Counted from the stretch's first letter, positions 1 through 8,493 are shown. The stretch: DNA of 64,000 nucleotides from Micromonospora aurantiaca ATCC 27029 (GCF_000145235.1 NC_014391.1:5537501-5601500), one strand, 5' to 3'. Notes: generated by a model from the letters alone, not told the origin. Program-made: numbers and translations.

Positions 1-381
1 GGCGACCACGGCGAGCCCGGCGCCGCCGAGCGCAACAGCACCCGGCGAGTGCGCGAGGACCAGGCCGGCGACGATCGGCACGATCGCCGCGGTGATCGCG
101 GTGACGGGCGCGACGACAGCCATCACGCCGGTGGCGAGCGAGCGGTAGAGCAGCATGACGCCGCCCGCGCCCGCCACGCCGGCGAGCAGTCCCCACCCCA
201 GGTCGAGCGGGCTCGGCGTGCCGGGCACCACGAGGACGAGGACGAGCAGCAGCGGAACGCTGAGGATCTGCGACACGACAGTCACGGCGATCGGGTCGGC
301 GCGCCGGGACGCCTTGCCGCCGGCGAAGTCGGCCGTGCCGAAGGCCAGCGCGGACACGGCGGCGAGGACAATGGGGAGCAT
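1..381 (-). CDS. EamA/DMT-family transporter, N-terminal part only
   Basis: Only the first 127 codons are present; the gene runs off the left edge. The protein begins M-L-P-I-V-L-A at an ATG (381) and is almost entirely hydrophobic, with about five membrane segments (roughly residues 2-17, 32-52, 62-78, 88-110 and 115 onward). The G-T-A-D-F-A-G-G-K stretch in the first hairpin is typical of the 10-TM EamA drug/metabolite transporters, which export amino acids or small metabolites. It is divergent from the XRE-cupin regulator at 423, with about 40 bp between them; such pairs are common, so the regulator probably controls this exporter. The substrate cannot be told. Confidence 0.75.
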   Translation of the reverse strand, partial: MLPIVLAAVSALAFGTADFAGGKASRRADPIAVTVVSQILSVPLLLVLVLVVPGTPSPLDLGWGLLAGVAGAGGVMLLYRSLATGVMAVVAPVTAITAAIVPIVAGLVLAHSPGAVALGGAGLAVVA

Positions 382-422
382 CCCGCAGTCGTACCACAAT
401 AGTGACCGTGAAGGACAGTGTG

Positions 423-1046
423 ATGACCGATACCGGTGGACGGGTCGGCGCGGTGACCTCAGCGGTCGCCCGCCAGGTACGTGACCTGCGAGCAGCACGC
501 GGCTGGTCGTTCGAGGAACTGGCCGGCCGGTCCGGAGTCAGCAAGGGCATGCTGGTGCAGATCGAGGGGGCGCGCACCAACCCGAGCATCGGCACGCTCT
601 GCCGGGTCGCCGACGCGTTCGGCGTCAGCATCGCCCGGCTGCTGGAGCCGGCCGAACAGAGCACGGTGCGGGTCAGCGCGGCCGACGAGGCGCCGGTGCT
701 GTGGCGCGGCCCCAACGGCGGCCTGGCGCGTCTGCTCAGCGGCCTCGGCGAACCCGACCTGGTCGAGCTGTGGGACTGGCGGATGGAACCCGGGGAGGCG
801 TTGCGGTCCCCCGACCACGCCCACGGCACCCGGGAGATCCTGCACGTGCTCGACGGCGTCGCCACTGTCACAGTGGACGGCGTCGACCACGACGTACGCG
901 CCGGCGAGACGGTCGAGTTCCACGCCGACCGGGAGCACGGCTATCGCACGGCCGGTGACGGGCCGGTGCGCCTGATGATGGTGGTGGTCACCCCGTCGGG
1001 CGAGTGGGACCGGCGGACCCGCTCACGCGGACCGCGCCCGAGCTGA
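423..1046 (+). CDS. XRE-family regulator with C-terminal cupin sensor domain
   Basis: A 207-residue regulator. Residues about 18-72 form a helix-turn-helix (R-S-G-V-S-K-G-M-L-V-Q-I-E-G) and residues about 115-190 a cupin_2 barrel (H-G-T-R-E-I-L-H-V-L-D-G, then E-H-G-Y). This architecture usually senses a small ligand through the barrel and represses a neighbouring transporter or oxidase gene. I chose ATG 423 because AAGGA lies at 411-415, seven bases upstream; an in-frame GTG at 402 would add seven residues but has no such site. It is divergent from the EamA transporter, the obvious target. The stop codon lies in the loop of a hairpin shared with convergent clpX. Confidence 0.85.
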   Translation: MTDTGGRVGAVTSAVARQVRDLRAARGWSFEELAGRSGVSKGMLVQIEGARTNPSIGTLCRVADAFGVSIARLLEPAEQSTVRVSAADEAPVLWRGPNGGLARLLSGLGEPDLVELWDWRMEPGEALRSPDHAHGTREILHVLDGVATVTVDGVDHDVRAGETVEFHADREHGYRTAGDGPVRLMMVVVTPSGEWDRRTRSRGPRPS

Positions 1047-1058
1047 CCCGGGCGCGGT
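1031..1058. terminator. Bidirectional hairpin between XRE regulator and clpX
   Basis: A perfect 10-bp inverted repeat (1031-1040 with 1049-1058, 8-nt loop) contains the stop codon of the XRE gene in its loop and ends 14 bases before the clpX stop. The genes converge here. There is no T-run, as is usual for hairpin terminators in GC-rich actinomycetes. Confidence 0.5.
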
Positions 1059-1072
1059 CGCGAACGGCGGTA

Positions 1073-2365
1073 TCAGGCCGACTTCTCCTCGCGGTCCCGC
1101 CGGCGTCGGCCGGTGAACTCGCGGGGCACGATCGTCGGGTTGACGTTCTCCAGGACGACCTCGCGGGTGATCAGCACCCGGGCGGCGTCGGGGTTGCTCG
1201 GCACCTCGTACATCACGGAGAGGAGCACCTCTTCCATGATCGCCCGCAGGCCGCGGGCGCCGGTGCCGCGGAGCATGGCCTGGTCGGCGATGGCCTCCAG
1301 CGCGGGCTGCTCGAACTCCAGCTCGACGCCGTCCAGCTCGAACAGGCGCTGGTACTGCCGGACCAGCGCGTTGCGCGGCTCGGTCAGGATCCGCACCAGG
1401 GCGCTGCGGTCGAGGCTGCGCACGTTGGTGATCACCGGAAGCCGGCCGATGAACTCGGGGATGAGCCCGAACTTCAGCATGTCCTCCGGCATGACCTGGC
1501 TGAAGATGTCGTCGGTCGACCGCTCGGACACCGACCGGAGCCGGGCGCCGAAGCCGGTGCCGCCGGAGCCGGTGCGGGCCTCGATGATCTGGTCGAGCCC
1601 GGCGAACGCGCCACCGCAGATGAACAGCACGTTCGTGGTGTCGATCTGGATGAACTCCTGGTGCGGGTGCTTGCGCCCGCCCTGCGGCGGCACGTTGGCG
1701 ACGGTGCCTTCGAGCATCTTCAGCAGCGCCTGCTGCACGCCCTCGCCGGAGACGTCACGGGTGATCGACGGGTTCTCCGACTTGCGGGCGATCTTGTCGA
1801 CCTCGTCGATGTAGATGATGCCCGTCTCGGCGCGCTTGATGTCGTAGTCGGCGGCCTGGATCAGCTTCAGCAGGATGTTCTCGACGTCCTCACCGACGTA
1901 GCCCGCCTCGGTGAGCGCGGTGGCGTCGGCGATGGCGAACGGGACGTTGAGCATCCGCGCGAGCGTCTGCGCCAGGTGCGTCTTGCCGCAACCCGTCGGG
2001 CCGAGCAGCAGGATGTTGGACTTGGCCAGCTCGACGCCGTCGGTGCCGGAGCCCGGCGCGCCTGCGGCCTCGGCCTGGATCCGCTTGTAGTGGTTGTAGA
2101 CCGCGACGGCGAGCGCCTTCTTGGCCTGCTCCTGACCGACGACGTAGTTGTCGAGGAACTGGCAGATCTCCATCGGCTTGGGAAGCTCTTCCCACTTCAC
2201 CTCGCCGGACTCGGCCAGCTCCTCTTCGATGATCTCGTTGCAGAGGTCGATGCACTCGTCGCAGATGTAGACACCAGGGCCTGCGATGAGCTTCTTGACC
2301 TGCTTCTGCGACTTGCCGCAGAACGAGCATTTCAGTAGGTCGCCGCCGTCACCGATCCGTGCCAC
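1073..2365 (-). CDS. clpX: ATP-dependent Clp protease ATP-binding subunit ClpX
   Basis: ClpX is the AAA+ unfoldase that selects tagged substrates and feeds them to the ClpP1P2 chamber in the cytoplasm. The 430-residue product has the full family layout: an N-terminal C4 zinc-binding domain (C-S-F-C-G and C-D-E-C, residues about 13-40), Walker A G-P-T-G-C-G-K-T, Walker [10 protein letters not shown], a G-A-R-G-L-R sensor-2 region and the C-terminal small domain. Length and start (M-A-R-I-G-D-G-G) match actinobacterial ClpX. It lies downstream of clpP1-clpP2 on the same strand but with a 227-bp gap after clpP2, so it probably has its own promoter. Confidence 0.98.
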   Translation of the reverse strand: MARIGDGGDLLKCSFCGKSQKQVKKLIAGPGVYICDECIDLCNEIIEEELAESGEVKWEELPKPMEICQFLDNYVVGQEQAKKALAVAVYNHYKRIQAEAAGAPGSGTDGVELAKSNILLLGPTGCGKTHLAQTLARMLNVPFAIADATALTEAGYVGEDVENILLKLIQAADYDIKRAETGIIYIDEVDKIARKSENPSITRDVSGEGVQQALLKMLEGTVANVPPQGGRKHPHQEFIQIDTTNVLFICGGAFAGLDQIIEARTGSGGTGFGARLRSVSERSTDDIFSQVMPEDMLKFGLIPEFIGRLPVITNVRSLDRSALVRILTEPRNALVRQYQRLFELDGVELEFEQPALEAIADQAMLRGTGARGLRAIMEEVLLSVMYEVPSNPDAARVLITREVVLENVNPTIVPREFTGRRRRDREEKSA

Positions 2366-2592
2366 CTACGTTCTCCCTGCACTCGTCGGCCGGAACGCCG
2401 GCCCTGACCTGCGAGCGCCGGAGCGCCCGTCCGTCCTGTCGTCCCACCATGCTGTCGGCTCCACCTGATCCGACCGGCGGAGCGGTACAGACCCGACGTT
2501 ACCCGGTGGCCGGGTTTTCTCCGACCCCCAAAACGGGTGTGTCAGAGGTCGACCGGGAACGATACCCCGACCGACCTCCGACCACACGTTGC

Positions 2593-3255
2593 TCAGCCCG
2601 CGGCGTGCGACGCCAGCAGACCCTTCTTGCGGCTGGTCAGGATCGTGTCGACCAGCCCGTACTCCTTGGACTCCTCGGCCGTCATGATCTTGTCACGGTC
2701 GATGTCCTTGCGAACCTGCTCGATCGGGCGGTTGCAGTGCCGGGAGAGCATGTCCTCCAGCTGCGTCCGCATCCGCAGGATCTCCCGCGCCTGGATCTCG
2801 ATGTCCGAGCCCTGGCCGTAGCCGCCCTCGGTGGCCGGCTGGTGGATGATGATCCGGGAGTTGGGCAGCGCCATCCGCTTACCCGGCGTGCCCGCGGAGA
2901 GCAGCACCGCCGCCGCGCTCGCCGCCTGCCCGAGGCAGACGGTCTGGATGTCCGGGCGGACGTACTGCATGGTGTCGTAGATCGCCGTCATGGCGGTGAA
3001 GGAGCCACCGGGCGAGTTGATGTACATGATGATGTCGCGGTCCGGGTCGGTGCCCTCCAGCGTCAGCAGCTGGGCCATCACGTCGTTGGCCGACGCGTCG
3101 TCCACCTGCACGCCGAGGAAGATGATCCGGTCCTCGAAGAGCTTGTTGTACGGGTTGGACTCCTTCATCCCGTACGACGTGCGCTCGACGAACGACGGCA
3201 GAACGTAGCGGTTGTGCACGGCCGCGAACTGGGGCGGCAGGCTCAGGTCGGTCAT
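2593..3255 (-). CDS. clpP2: ATP-dependent Clp protease proteolytic subunit 2
   Basis: A serine peptidase subunit of the mixed ClpP1P2 tetradecamer of actinobacteria. The 220-residue sequence keeps the triad: Ser113 in Q-A-A-S-A-A-A-V, His138 in I-I-I-H-Q-P and the Asp of D-R-D-K (about 188). The long N-terminal extension before Y-N-K-L-F-E-D-R-I-I-F-L-G is typical of the second paralog, which I therefore name clpP2. It starts 14 bases after the clpP1 stop and is surely co-transcribed with it. Confidence 0.95.
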   Translation of the reverse strand: MTDLSLPPQFAAVHNRYVLPSFVERTSYGMKESNPYNKLFEDRIIFLGVQVDDASANDVMAQLLTLEGTDPDRDIIMYINSPGGSFTAMTAIYDTMQYVRPDIQTVCLGQAASAAAVLLSAGTPGKRMALPNSRIIIHQPATEGGYGQGSDIEIQAREILRMRTQLEDMLSRHCNRPIEQVRKDIDRDKIMTAEESKEYGLVDTILTSRKKGLLASHAAG

Positions 3256-3269
3256 CGTCAGCTCCTCGG

Positions 3270-3911
3270 TCAGCTCAGGGTCCCGGCGCCATCCGGAACC
3301 TGCGCGGCCCCGATGATCACCTTGTCGATGAAGCCGTAGTCCATGGCCTCCTGGGCGGTGAACCAGCGGTCACGGTCCGAGTCCGCCTCGATCTGCGCCT
3401 GGGACTGGCCGGTGTGGAACGCGACCCGCTCCTGGAACATCCGCTTGGTGTAGAGCATCTGCTCGGCCTGGATCGCGATGTCCGACGCGGTGCCGCCGAG
3501 GCCACCCGAGGGCTGGTGCATCATGATCCGCGCGTGCGGCAGGGCGTAGCGCTTGCCCTTGGTGCCCGCGCAGAGCAGCAGCTGGCCCATGGAGGCGGCC
3601 ATGCCCATCGCCACGGTCGAGACGTCGTTGTCGATGTACTGCATGGTGTCGTAGATCGCCATGCCGGAGTAGACCGAGCCACCCGGCGAGTTGATCCAGA
3701 GGAAGATGTCGCGGTCCGGGTCCTCCGCCGCGAGCAGCAGGAGCTGCGCGCAGATGCGGTTGGCCACCTGGTCGTTCACCTCACTGCCCAGGAAGATGAT
3801 CCGTTCCTTGAGCAACCGGTTGTAGACCGAGTCGTCGAGGTTGCCAATGGAGTCGCCACCGCGGGCCTCGTTCACCCGGAGCGACTTCTTGGGGATGTGC
3901 ATGTCGGTCAT
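3270..3911 (-). CDS. clpP1: ATP-dependent Clp protease proteolytic subunit 1
   Basis: First cistron of the clpP1-clpP2 operon; 213 residues. The triad is Ser107 (M-A-A-S-M-G-Q), His132 (M-M-H-Q-P-S-G-G) and Asp181 (S-D-R-D-R-W-F). The protein associates with ClpP2 and is driven by ClpX (neighbouring gene) or ClpC. The ATG start at 3911 has an A-A-G-G-G-C site upstream. The upstream region (3912-4086) holds a dyad resembling the ClgR activator box at 3988-4005, in keeping with known ClgR control of clpP operons in actinobacteria. Confidence 0.95.
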   Translation of the reverse strand: MTDMHIPKKSLRVNEARGGDSIGNLDDSVYNRLLKERIIFLGSEVNDQVANRICAQLLLLAAEDPDRDIFLWINSPGGSVYSGMAIYDTMQYIDNDVSTVAMGMAASMGQLLLCAGTKGKRYALPHARIMMHQPSGGLGGTASDIAIQAEQMLYTKRMFQERVAFHTGQSQAQIEADSDRDRWFTAQEAMDYGFIDKVIIGAAQVPDGAGTLS

Positions 3912-3987
3912 GGCAGCCCTTCGCTCTCCGTACCGTCCTACCCGACACTAACCGCTCAGCCGGGAGGCGTACTCCCGGTCGGGGCAC

Positions 3988-4005
3988 TGTTCGCTCTCAG
4001 CGCAG
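3988..4005. promoter_or_regulatory. Candidate ClgR-type operator upstream of clpP1
   Basis: The dyad TGTTCGCTCTCAGCGCAG carries the CGC(T)...(A)GCG core of the ClgR consensus as I recall it, with two departures from that consensus. It lies 77-94 bp upstream of the clpP1 ATG. ClgR activation of clpP1P2 is established in Streptomyces, Corynebacterium and mycobacteria; binding here is inference. Confidence 0.35.
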
Positions 4006-4086
4006 TCACCCGCACGGCGTACCCCGGAAAGGGTTTCGGCCGCCTCCCGGCGCGCAGCGCGGGACGGCGGCCGACACCCCCGATGG

Positions 4087-5433
4087 TCAGTGCTGGTGGT
4101 CGTGCTCGGCCTCGTTCTGGGCCCGCAGCGCGTCGAGGGAGACCTCGTTGCCCGCCGAGTCCTTGATCTTGATCTTCTCCATCACCGCGGCGAGCGCCTT
4201 GCCCCGGCGGACGTCGCCGAAGACGGCCGCGGCGGCGCCGGAGCGGACCAGCTGGTCGTAGTACTGCTGCGGGGCCATGCCGGCACGCTGCGCCCGGTGC
4301 ACGATCTCGTGACCGAACTCGTCGTCGGAGACCTGCACGTCCTCGGCGTCGGCCAGGGTGTCCAGCAGGAGCTGGATCTTGACGCCGTCGGTCGCCGCCT
4401 CGGTCAGCTCGGTGTCGATCTGCTCCTCGGTCTTCTCCTCCGCCGCGAGGTATTCCTCCAGGGAGGCGCCGATGCGCTCGAGCTGGTCGACCATCGCGGC
4501 CTTGCGGCTCTCGACCTCCTCCTTGACGACGCCCTCGGGCGCCGGCACCTCGGCGGCGGCCACCATCTGCTCCAGGGCCTTGTCACGGGCGGCGTAGATC
4601 TGCTCGACCTGCTTGCCCCGGGTGACCCGCTCCCGCAGGTCGGCGCGCAGCTCGTCGATGGTGTCGAACTCGCTGGCCATCTGCGCGAAGTCGTCGTTGA
4701 GCTCGGGGAGCTCCTTCTCCTTGACCGTGCGGACGGTCACCGCCACGTCGGCGTCACGGCCGGCGTAGTCGCCGCCGACGAGCTGCGTGGTGAAGGTGGT
4801 GCTGTCGCCGGCGGCCAGACCGACCAGCGCCTCGTCCAGACCCGGCAGGAGCTGCTTGCTGCCCACCTCGTGCGAGATGTTGCTCGCCGAACCGCCCGGG
4901 ACCTCCTCGCCGTCAACAGTGGCGTTCAGGTCGATCTGCACGAAGTCGCCCTCCTGGGCGGCCCGCTCGACGGTCTTCAGCGTGGCGAACCGCTCGCGCA
5001 GGCTGTTGATCTGCTCGTCGATCTCGCTGTCGGCGATCTGGATCTCGTCGACGGTCACCTCGATGGTGGCCGGGTCCGGCAGGGTGATCTCCGGCCGGAC
5101 GTCCACCTCGGCGGTGAAATTGAGCGAGTCGCCGTCGTTGAACTCCGTGATGTCGACCTCGGGACGGCCGAGCGTCTTCAGGTCGTGCTCCCGGACCGCG
5201 GCGAGGATGTTCTGCGGGATGGCCTCCTGGATCGCCTCGTTGAGGACGGTCCCCCGGCCCACCCGCTGGTCGATCACCGCGCTGGGGACCTTGCCCCGGC
5301 GGAAGCCGGGAACCTGGACCTGCTGGCCGATCTCCCGGTACGCCTTCTTGAGGCTCGGCTCGAGCTCGACGAACGGCACCTCGATGGCGAGCCGCACGCG
5401 CGTCGGGCTCAGAGTCTCGACGGTGCTCTTCAC
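4087..5433 (-). CDS. tig: Trigger factor, ribosome-associated chaperone
   Basis: Trigger factor docks at the ribosome exit and shields nascent chains; it also has peptidyl-prolyl isomerase activity. The 448-residue product shows the N-terminal ribosome-binding domain with the signature G-F-R-R-G-K-V-P (near residue 45), a central FKBP-like domain (about 150-240) and a long helical, acidic C-terminal arm ending in a His-rich tail. The start is GTG at 5433 (V-K-S-T-V-E-T-L-S): AAGGAGT lies at 5440-5446 with six bases spacing. The frame stays open far upstream, through the tRNA gene, but that extension has no meaning. It precedes clpP1P2 on the same strand, a conserved order. Confidence 0.96.
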   Translation of the reverse strand: MKSTVETLSPTRVRLAIEVPFVELEPSLKKAYREIGQQVQVPGFRRGKVPSAVIDQRVGRGTVLNEAIQEAIPQNILAAVREHDLKTLGRPEVDITEFNDGDSLNFTAEVDVRPEITLPDPATIEVTVDEIQIADSEIDEQINSLRERFATLKTVERAAQEGDFVQIDLNATVDGEEVPGGSASNISHEVGSKQLLPGLDEALVGLAAGDSTTFTTQLVGGDYAGRDADVAVTVRTVKEKELPELNDDFAQMASEFDTIDELRADLRERVTRGKQVEQIYAARDKALEQMVAAAEVPAPEGVVKEEVESRKAAMVDQLERIGASLEEYLAAEEKTEEQIDTELTEAATDGVKIQLLLDTLADAEDVQVSDDEFGHEIVHRAQRAGMAPQQYYDQLVRSGAAAAVFGDVRRGKALAAVMEKIKIKDSAGNEVSLDALRAQNEAEHDHQH

Positions 5434-5582
5434 AGGCGTACTCCTTGACGGATCTGGGTGTTGAGTCTGGGGCGTGATTGCGCGCATCGAGTGTAGGCGA
5501 GCCGGCCGACGGCATCGGCAGGGCCCGGGTACCGCGCGGAAAAAACCGGCGGTTCCCGGGACGATCCGGTCGCGAACGACAG

Positions 5583-5656
5583 TCGGGGTGGCGGGATTTG
5601 AACCCACGGCCCCTCGCTCCCAAAGCGAGTGCGCTACCAAGCTGCGCCACACCCCG
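5583..5656 (-). tRNA. tRNA-Pro (anticodon UGG)
   Basis: Read on the minus strand, the 74-nt sequence folds as a complete cloverleaf. The acceptor arm CGGGGTG pairs with CACCCCG, the D arm has G-C-A-G-C-T-T-G-G-T-A-G-C, the anticodon stem C-T-C-G-C/G-C-G-A-G holds the 7-nt loop T-T-T-G-G-G-A (anticodon TGG), and the T arm contains G-G-T-T-C-A-A-A-T-C-C. The discriminator is A and no CCA is encoded. It reads proline CCA (and by wobble other CCN) codons. Confidence 0.96.
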
Positions 5657-5725
5657 GTGGCGACGAAGAGTGTATGCCGTCCGGCCCCTCGCGCGGGTGA
5701 CCGGGGCACGGCGCGCGGTGTGGCG

Positions 5726-5777
5726 GGTGGCGTCGGGTGGCGTCGGGTGGCGTCGGGTGGCGTCGGGTGGCGTCGGG
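5726..5777. repeat. Decanucleotide tandem repeat (CGTCGGGTGG)n
   Basis: Four perfect head-to-tail copies of CGTCGGGTGG occupy 5731-5770, with degenerate half-copies on both sides (GGTGG at 5726-5730, CGTCGGG at 5771-5777). The array lies between the tRNA-Pro and tRNA-Gly genes, which are divergent. It is a minisatellite-like array likely to vary in copy number by slippage. The rest of 5657-5938 shows no gene; a TACGCT hexamer at 5903-5908 could be the -10 box for the tRNA-Gly gene. Confidence 0.85.
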
Positions 5778-5938
5778 CGCCAGTTCGGGGAAGTGGCTGG
5801 GTCCGGGGGCGCAGGAAGGCGCCACCTCGCCGAAATTGTGTGGATCTTGACGGTCGGCGGCGTGCGCGGGGTACGCGCTGCACGGCGGCGGGGGTGATTC
5901 GGTACGCTGTCGGCGCGCCCTGCTGTGGTGGGGCGCTC

Positions 5939-6012
5939 GCGGGCGTAGCTCAATGGCAGAGCTTCAGTCTTCCAAACTGACGGTGCGGGTTCGATTCCCG
6001 TCGCCCGCTCCA
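5939..6012 (+). tRNA. tRNA-Gly (anticodon UCC)
   Basis: A 71-nt cloverleaf followed by an encoded CCA (6010-6012). The acceptor GCGGGCG pairs with CGCCCGC, the D arm is AGCTCAATGGCAGAGCT-like, the anticodon stem T-C-A-G-T/A-C-T-G-A holds the loop C-T-T-C-C-A-A (anticodon TCC), and the T arm has G-G-T-T-C-G-A-T-T-C-C. It decodes GGA and probably GGG. Unlike the neighbouring tRNA-Pro gene, it carries its own CCA end. Confidence 0.97.
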
Positions 6013-6133
6013 CGGCCTCCGGCCCCGGTCAGAGGACGCATCCCCCGAGCCTGGGCCGGTCGGCGACTCCCCCGCTCGGGCCAGCCGTGGCCATCACCTG
6101 CTCCGGCCGCCTGCGAGGATCCGCCTCACGAAC

Positions 6134-6646
6134 TCAACGGCCGGGCCCCTGGAGCGCCGAAGCCAGCAGTTCGTACGTGGCCTGGTCGAAGGCGACCAGG
6201 CGGACGTGCTCGACGTTCGTCGGTGTCGCTCTGATGGTCGAGATCGCGATCTTCGCTGCCTGGTCGGTCGGGAACCCGTACACACCAGTAGCGATGGCGG
6301 GGAAGGCGACGCGGCGAGCGGCGATCTCATCGGCAACCTCAAGGCTGCGCCGGTAGCACGACGCCAGGACATCGGCCTCACCGTAGCCGCCGCCTTCCCA
6401 CACCGGGCCGACGGTGTGAATGACATGGCGTACCGGTGGGTCAAGATCGAACGCCGGCGTGGCGACCGCGTCGCCCGGATCGCACGGTGCCAGGGCAGCA
6501 CCCGCCTGGGCCAGCCGCGGTCCGGCTGCACGATGAATCGCCCCGTCCACACCGCCGCCACCCAACAGCGACTCATTCGCCGCGGTGACGACGGCATCGA
6601 CGTCCTCTCGGGTGATGTCACCGAGGACAACTTCGATCACAGGCAC
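6134..6646 (-). CDS. Macrodomain protein, O-acetyl-ADP-ribose deacetylase family
   Basis: About 170 residues forming one macrodomain close to E. coli YmdB and MacroD proteins, which hydrolyse O-acetyl-ADP-ribose or remove ADP-ribose from acidic residues. Visible signatures are G-D-I-T near the N-terminus, T-A-A-N-E-S-L-L then G-G-G-G-V-D-G-A-I-H-R-A-A-G-P (catalytic loop with the conserved Asp), H-T-V-G-P-V-W, and A-F-P-A-I-A-T-G-V-Y-G-F-P. The first Asn of the usual N-A-A-N is Thr here. I take GTG 6646 (V-P-V-I-E-V-V-L-G-D) as start because it aligns with YmdB; an in-frame GTG at 6670 would add eight residues. It is an isolated gene. Confidence 0.85.
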   Translation of the reverse strand: MPVIEVVLGDITREDVDAVVTAANESLLGGGGVDGAIHRAAGPRLAQAGAALAPCDPGDAVATPAFDLDPPVRHVIHTVGPVWEGGGYGEADVLASCYRRSLEVADEIAARRVAFPAIATGVYGFPTDQAAKIAISTIRATPTNVEHVRLVAFDQATYELLASALQGPGR

Positions 6647-6850
6647 GGATCGATGATGCCACCAGAGCACCTCGCTGGCAGATGACCCCCGCCGCTCTCA
6701 TCGACCGAGGAACCCCACGACGGCGTCGCGCAGATGCCGGTCCGGCTCGCGAGGTTCAAGGTCCGGGCCGGAGAATGTAGCGACGCCGGAGGCCCACCGC
6801 ACCGCTCGACCCGGTGCTCCGCCGTGGCGCGTCCACCGTCGCCCGGGTGC

Positions 6851-7276
6851 CTAGTAGTGGTCCTCGATCGGCCGGCGTGCCTCGTCGAACAGCGCCGGCC
6901 CGTCGTACCGCACCGGGCGCGGCGCGGGCGTCGCAGGCTTGACCTGCTCGAACTGCTCGGTGGACAGCGCGTACACGACCCGGCCGAGGCCTGATGCGTT
7001 GATCGCGACTGTGCACATCGGGCAGGGCTGGCAACTGGTGAACATGGTGGTGGCGACGGCCGCCTCGGGGGCGAGCTGCCGGGCGGCCCAGCGGGCCAGC
7101 TTCAGCTCCGGGTGGGCGGTGACGTCCTTGTCGGAGACCACAGTGTTGTGGTCCTCGATCAGGACGGTGCCGTCCGCGCCGACGAGCAGCGACGCGAACG
7201 GCCGCTCGCCGGACGCGCCGGCCCGGTCGGCGAGTTCCACGGCGCGGCGCAGGAACGCCTCGTCGTCGGGTGTCAT
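6851..7276 (-). CDS. Nucleoside/guanine deaminase-like zinc hydrolase
   Basis: A 141-residue cytidine/deoxycytidylate deaminase-fold enzyme. Zinc ligands and the catalytic Glu are visible: H-P-E (T-A-H-P-E-L-K, a variant of the usual H-A-E) and P-C-P-M-C about 30 residues later. P-F-A-S-L-L-V-G precedes them, as in guanine and tRNA-adenosine deaminase relatives. The closest functional class is probably purine base or nucleoside deaminases acting in salvage; the exact substrate cannot be read. It begins 16 bases after the end of the questin-oxidase remnant. Confidence 0.8.
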   Translation of the reverse strand: MTPDDEAFLRRAVELADRAGASGERPFASLLVGADGTVLIEDHNTVVSDKDVTAHPELKLARWAARQLAPEAAVATTMFTSCQPCPMCTVAINASGLGRVVYALSTEQFEQVKPATPAPRPVRYDGPALFDEARRPIEDHY

Positions 7277-7291
7277 CAGCCCTCCACGTGT

Positions 7292-7816
7292 TCAGTCTGC
7301 GGCGATCTGCTCGACGGATCGGGCGGCCACGGCGAGCAGGGCCGGGTCGCCGCTGCGGGCGTACGCGTCGCTCAGGGTGTCGATGAATTTGATCGCGTGC
7401 GCGTCCCCGGTGTCCAGCGCCCGCGCCATGACCTCGTCGAGTTCCGGCCCGGCGGCCGGCGGGAGGGCACGGGCCCCGGCCGGGGCGTAGGCGGCGGTGA
7501 CGGCGGCGGTCGCCGCCCAGGCTCGGCTGCCACAGCGCCGGCGGCAGGGCCGGCAGCGTACGCAGGACGGCGTTCGGCGCGGTGGCGGCGTGCACGAGCA
7601 TCACGGGACCGGCGTACCCGTGTGTGCCGTGCCGGACCACGGCGGCGTCGACGACAGCGGCGAGCCGGGCAGGCACGTCGTGCCACGGGTCGCCGGCCAG
7701 CTCGCGGTCGAAGAGGTCGAGCCAGTCACCGGCACGTGGTTGGACAGCCACCCGTCGCGCTCGGGACCGGTGTGGCGTACGCGCTCGTACGCCTCGTCGA
7801 GTACGGAGTTCAGCAC
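7292..7816 (-). pseudogene. Broken questin-oxidase-like gene (internal deletion plus frameshift)
   Basis: Three reading frames must be joined to recover one protein. Frame one starts at GTG 7816 with V-L-D-E-A-Y-E-R-V-R-H-T-G-P-E and D-G-W-L-S-N-H, the N-terminal signature of the questin oxidase family. Without the expected middle part, the next frame continues D-W-L-D-L-F-D-R-E-L-A-G-D-P-W and H-G-V/T-H-G-Y-A-G-P, up to A-L-W-Q-P-S-L. A third frame gives A-A-Y-A-P, H-A-I-K-F-I-D-T and ends A-A-D-stop at 7292. The total is about 175 codons against more than 300 for intact members, so the gene has an internal deletion near residue 28 and a later frameshift. Family members are Baeyer-Villiger-type oxidases in polyketide metabolism. 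Confidence 0.75.
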
Positions 7817-7845
7817 ACCGGGAAGCGTCCGGCCTGAAGTGTGGT

Positions 7846-8493
7846 TCAGGTCAAGCGGCGGCGGATCCGCGCCATGTCCTCCTCGGGGAGCGCGTCGGCG
7901 ACCAGCAGCCGGGGCAGCAGCTCCGTCTCCAGCGTCGTGGCCCGGAACACCAACGCCACAGTCACGTCGTGGTCCGGCCGGTGCACGACCTCGACCGGGT
8001 CTCCGGCGCCGACGCTGCCCGGCGTGACCACCCGCAGGTACGCCCCGGGCCGTACCTCCTCGGTGAACCGCTTGATCCAGCCGCGTTCGCCCAGCCACCC
8101 CTGGAACGTGCCGCAGGGGATGCGCGGGCAGGAGACCTCCAGCACCAGGTCCGGCCCGATCCGCCACCGCTCGCCGATCAGCGCGCCGTTGACGTCCAGC
8201 CCGGTGGTGGTCAGGTTCTCGCCGAAGCTGCCGTCGGCGAGCGGACGGCCCAGCTCGGCCTCCCAGTGGTCCAGGTCCTCCCGGGCGTACGCGTAGACCG
8301 CCTGGTCGGTGCCGCCGTGGTGGGCCACGTCGTAGACCCGGTCACCGGCGAGCCCGACATCGCCGTTGCCCTTGGGGCCGGGCGCGGTGACGGCGACCCG
8401 GCCGTCCACGGGCCGCTTGTCGATGCCGGTGGCGCCGATCCCCTTCCACGGGTTCGGTTGCGGTCGGCCCACGTTGACGGAGATCACCCTCAT
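7846..8493 (-). CDS. MOSC domain protein
   Basis: A 215-residue stand-alone MOSC protein (molybdenum cofactor sulfurase C-terminal domain; YiiM-like). MOSC proteins carry sulfur or act as molybdenum-cofactor-dependent reductases of N-hydroxylated compounds. Signatures: G-D-R-V-Y-D-V-A-H-H-G-G-T-D-Q-A-V-Y-A-Y, G-E-N-L-T-T-T-G, and the conserved Cys in V-S-C-P-R-I-P-C. The start M-R-V-I-S-V-N-V-G at 8493 fits the family; the open frame upstream to 8679 is divergent intergenic DNA. The stop is about 30 bases before the questin-oxidase remnant. Confidence 0.88.
   Translation of the reverse strand: MRVISVNVGRPQPNPWKGIGATGIDKRPVDGRVAVTAPGPKGNGDVGLAGDRVYDVAHHGGTDQAVYAYAREDLDHWEAELGRPLADGSFGENLTTTGLDVNGALIGERWRIGPDLVLEVSCPRIPCGTFQGWLGERGWIKRFTEEVRPGAYLRVVTPGSVGAGDPVEVVHRPDHDVTVALVFRATTLETELLPRLLVADALPEEDMARIRRRLT

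Noticed and set aside
4090-5448. Long open frames antisense to tig, and similar ones opposite clpX, pepN, the kyn genes and ettA
   Set aside because: They mirror high-GC third-codon positions of real genes, have low-complexity Arg/Ala/Val-rich translations, and lack ribosome sites.
5474-5980. Open frame spanning the tRNA-Pro gene and the decamer repeat
   Set aside because: It overlaps two tRNA genes and a tandem repeat; no protein family is visible.
6671-6850. Possible gene fragment ending H-L-R-D-A-V-V-G-F-L-G-R-stop on the minus strand
   Set aside because: It looks like the tail of a hydrolase but is only about 35 codons long, without a start or upstream homology, so I do not call it.
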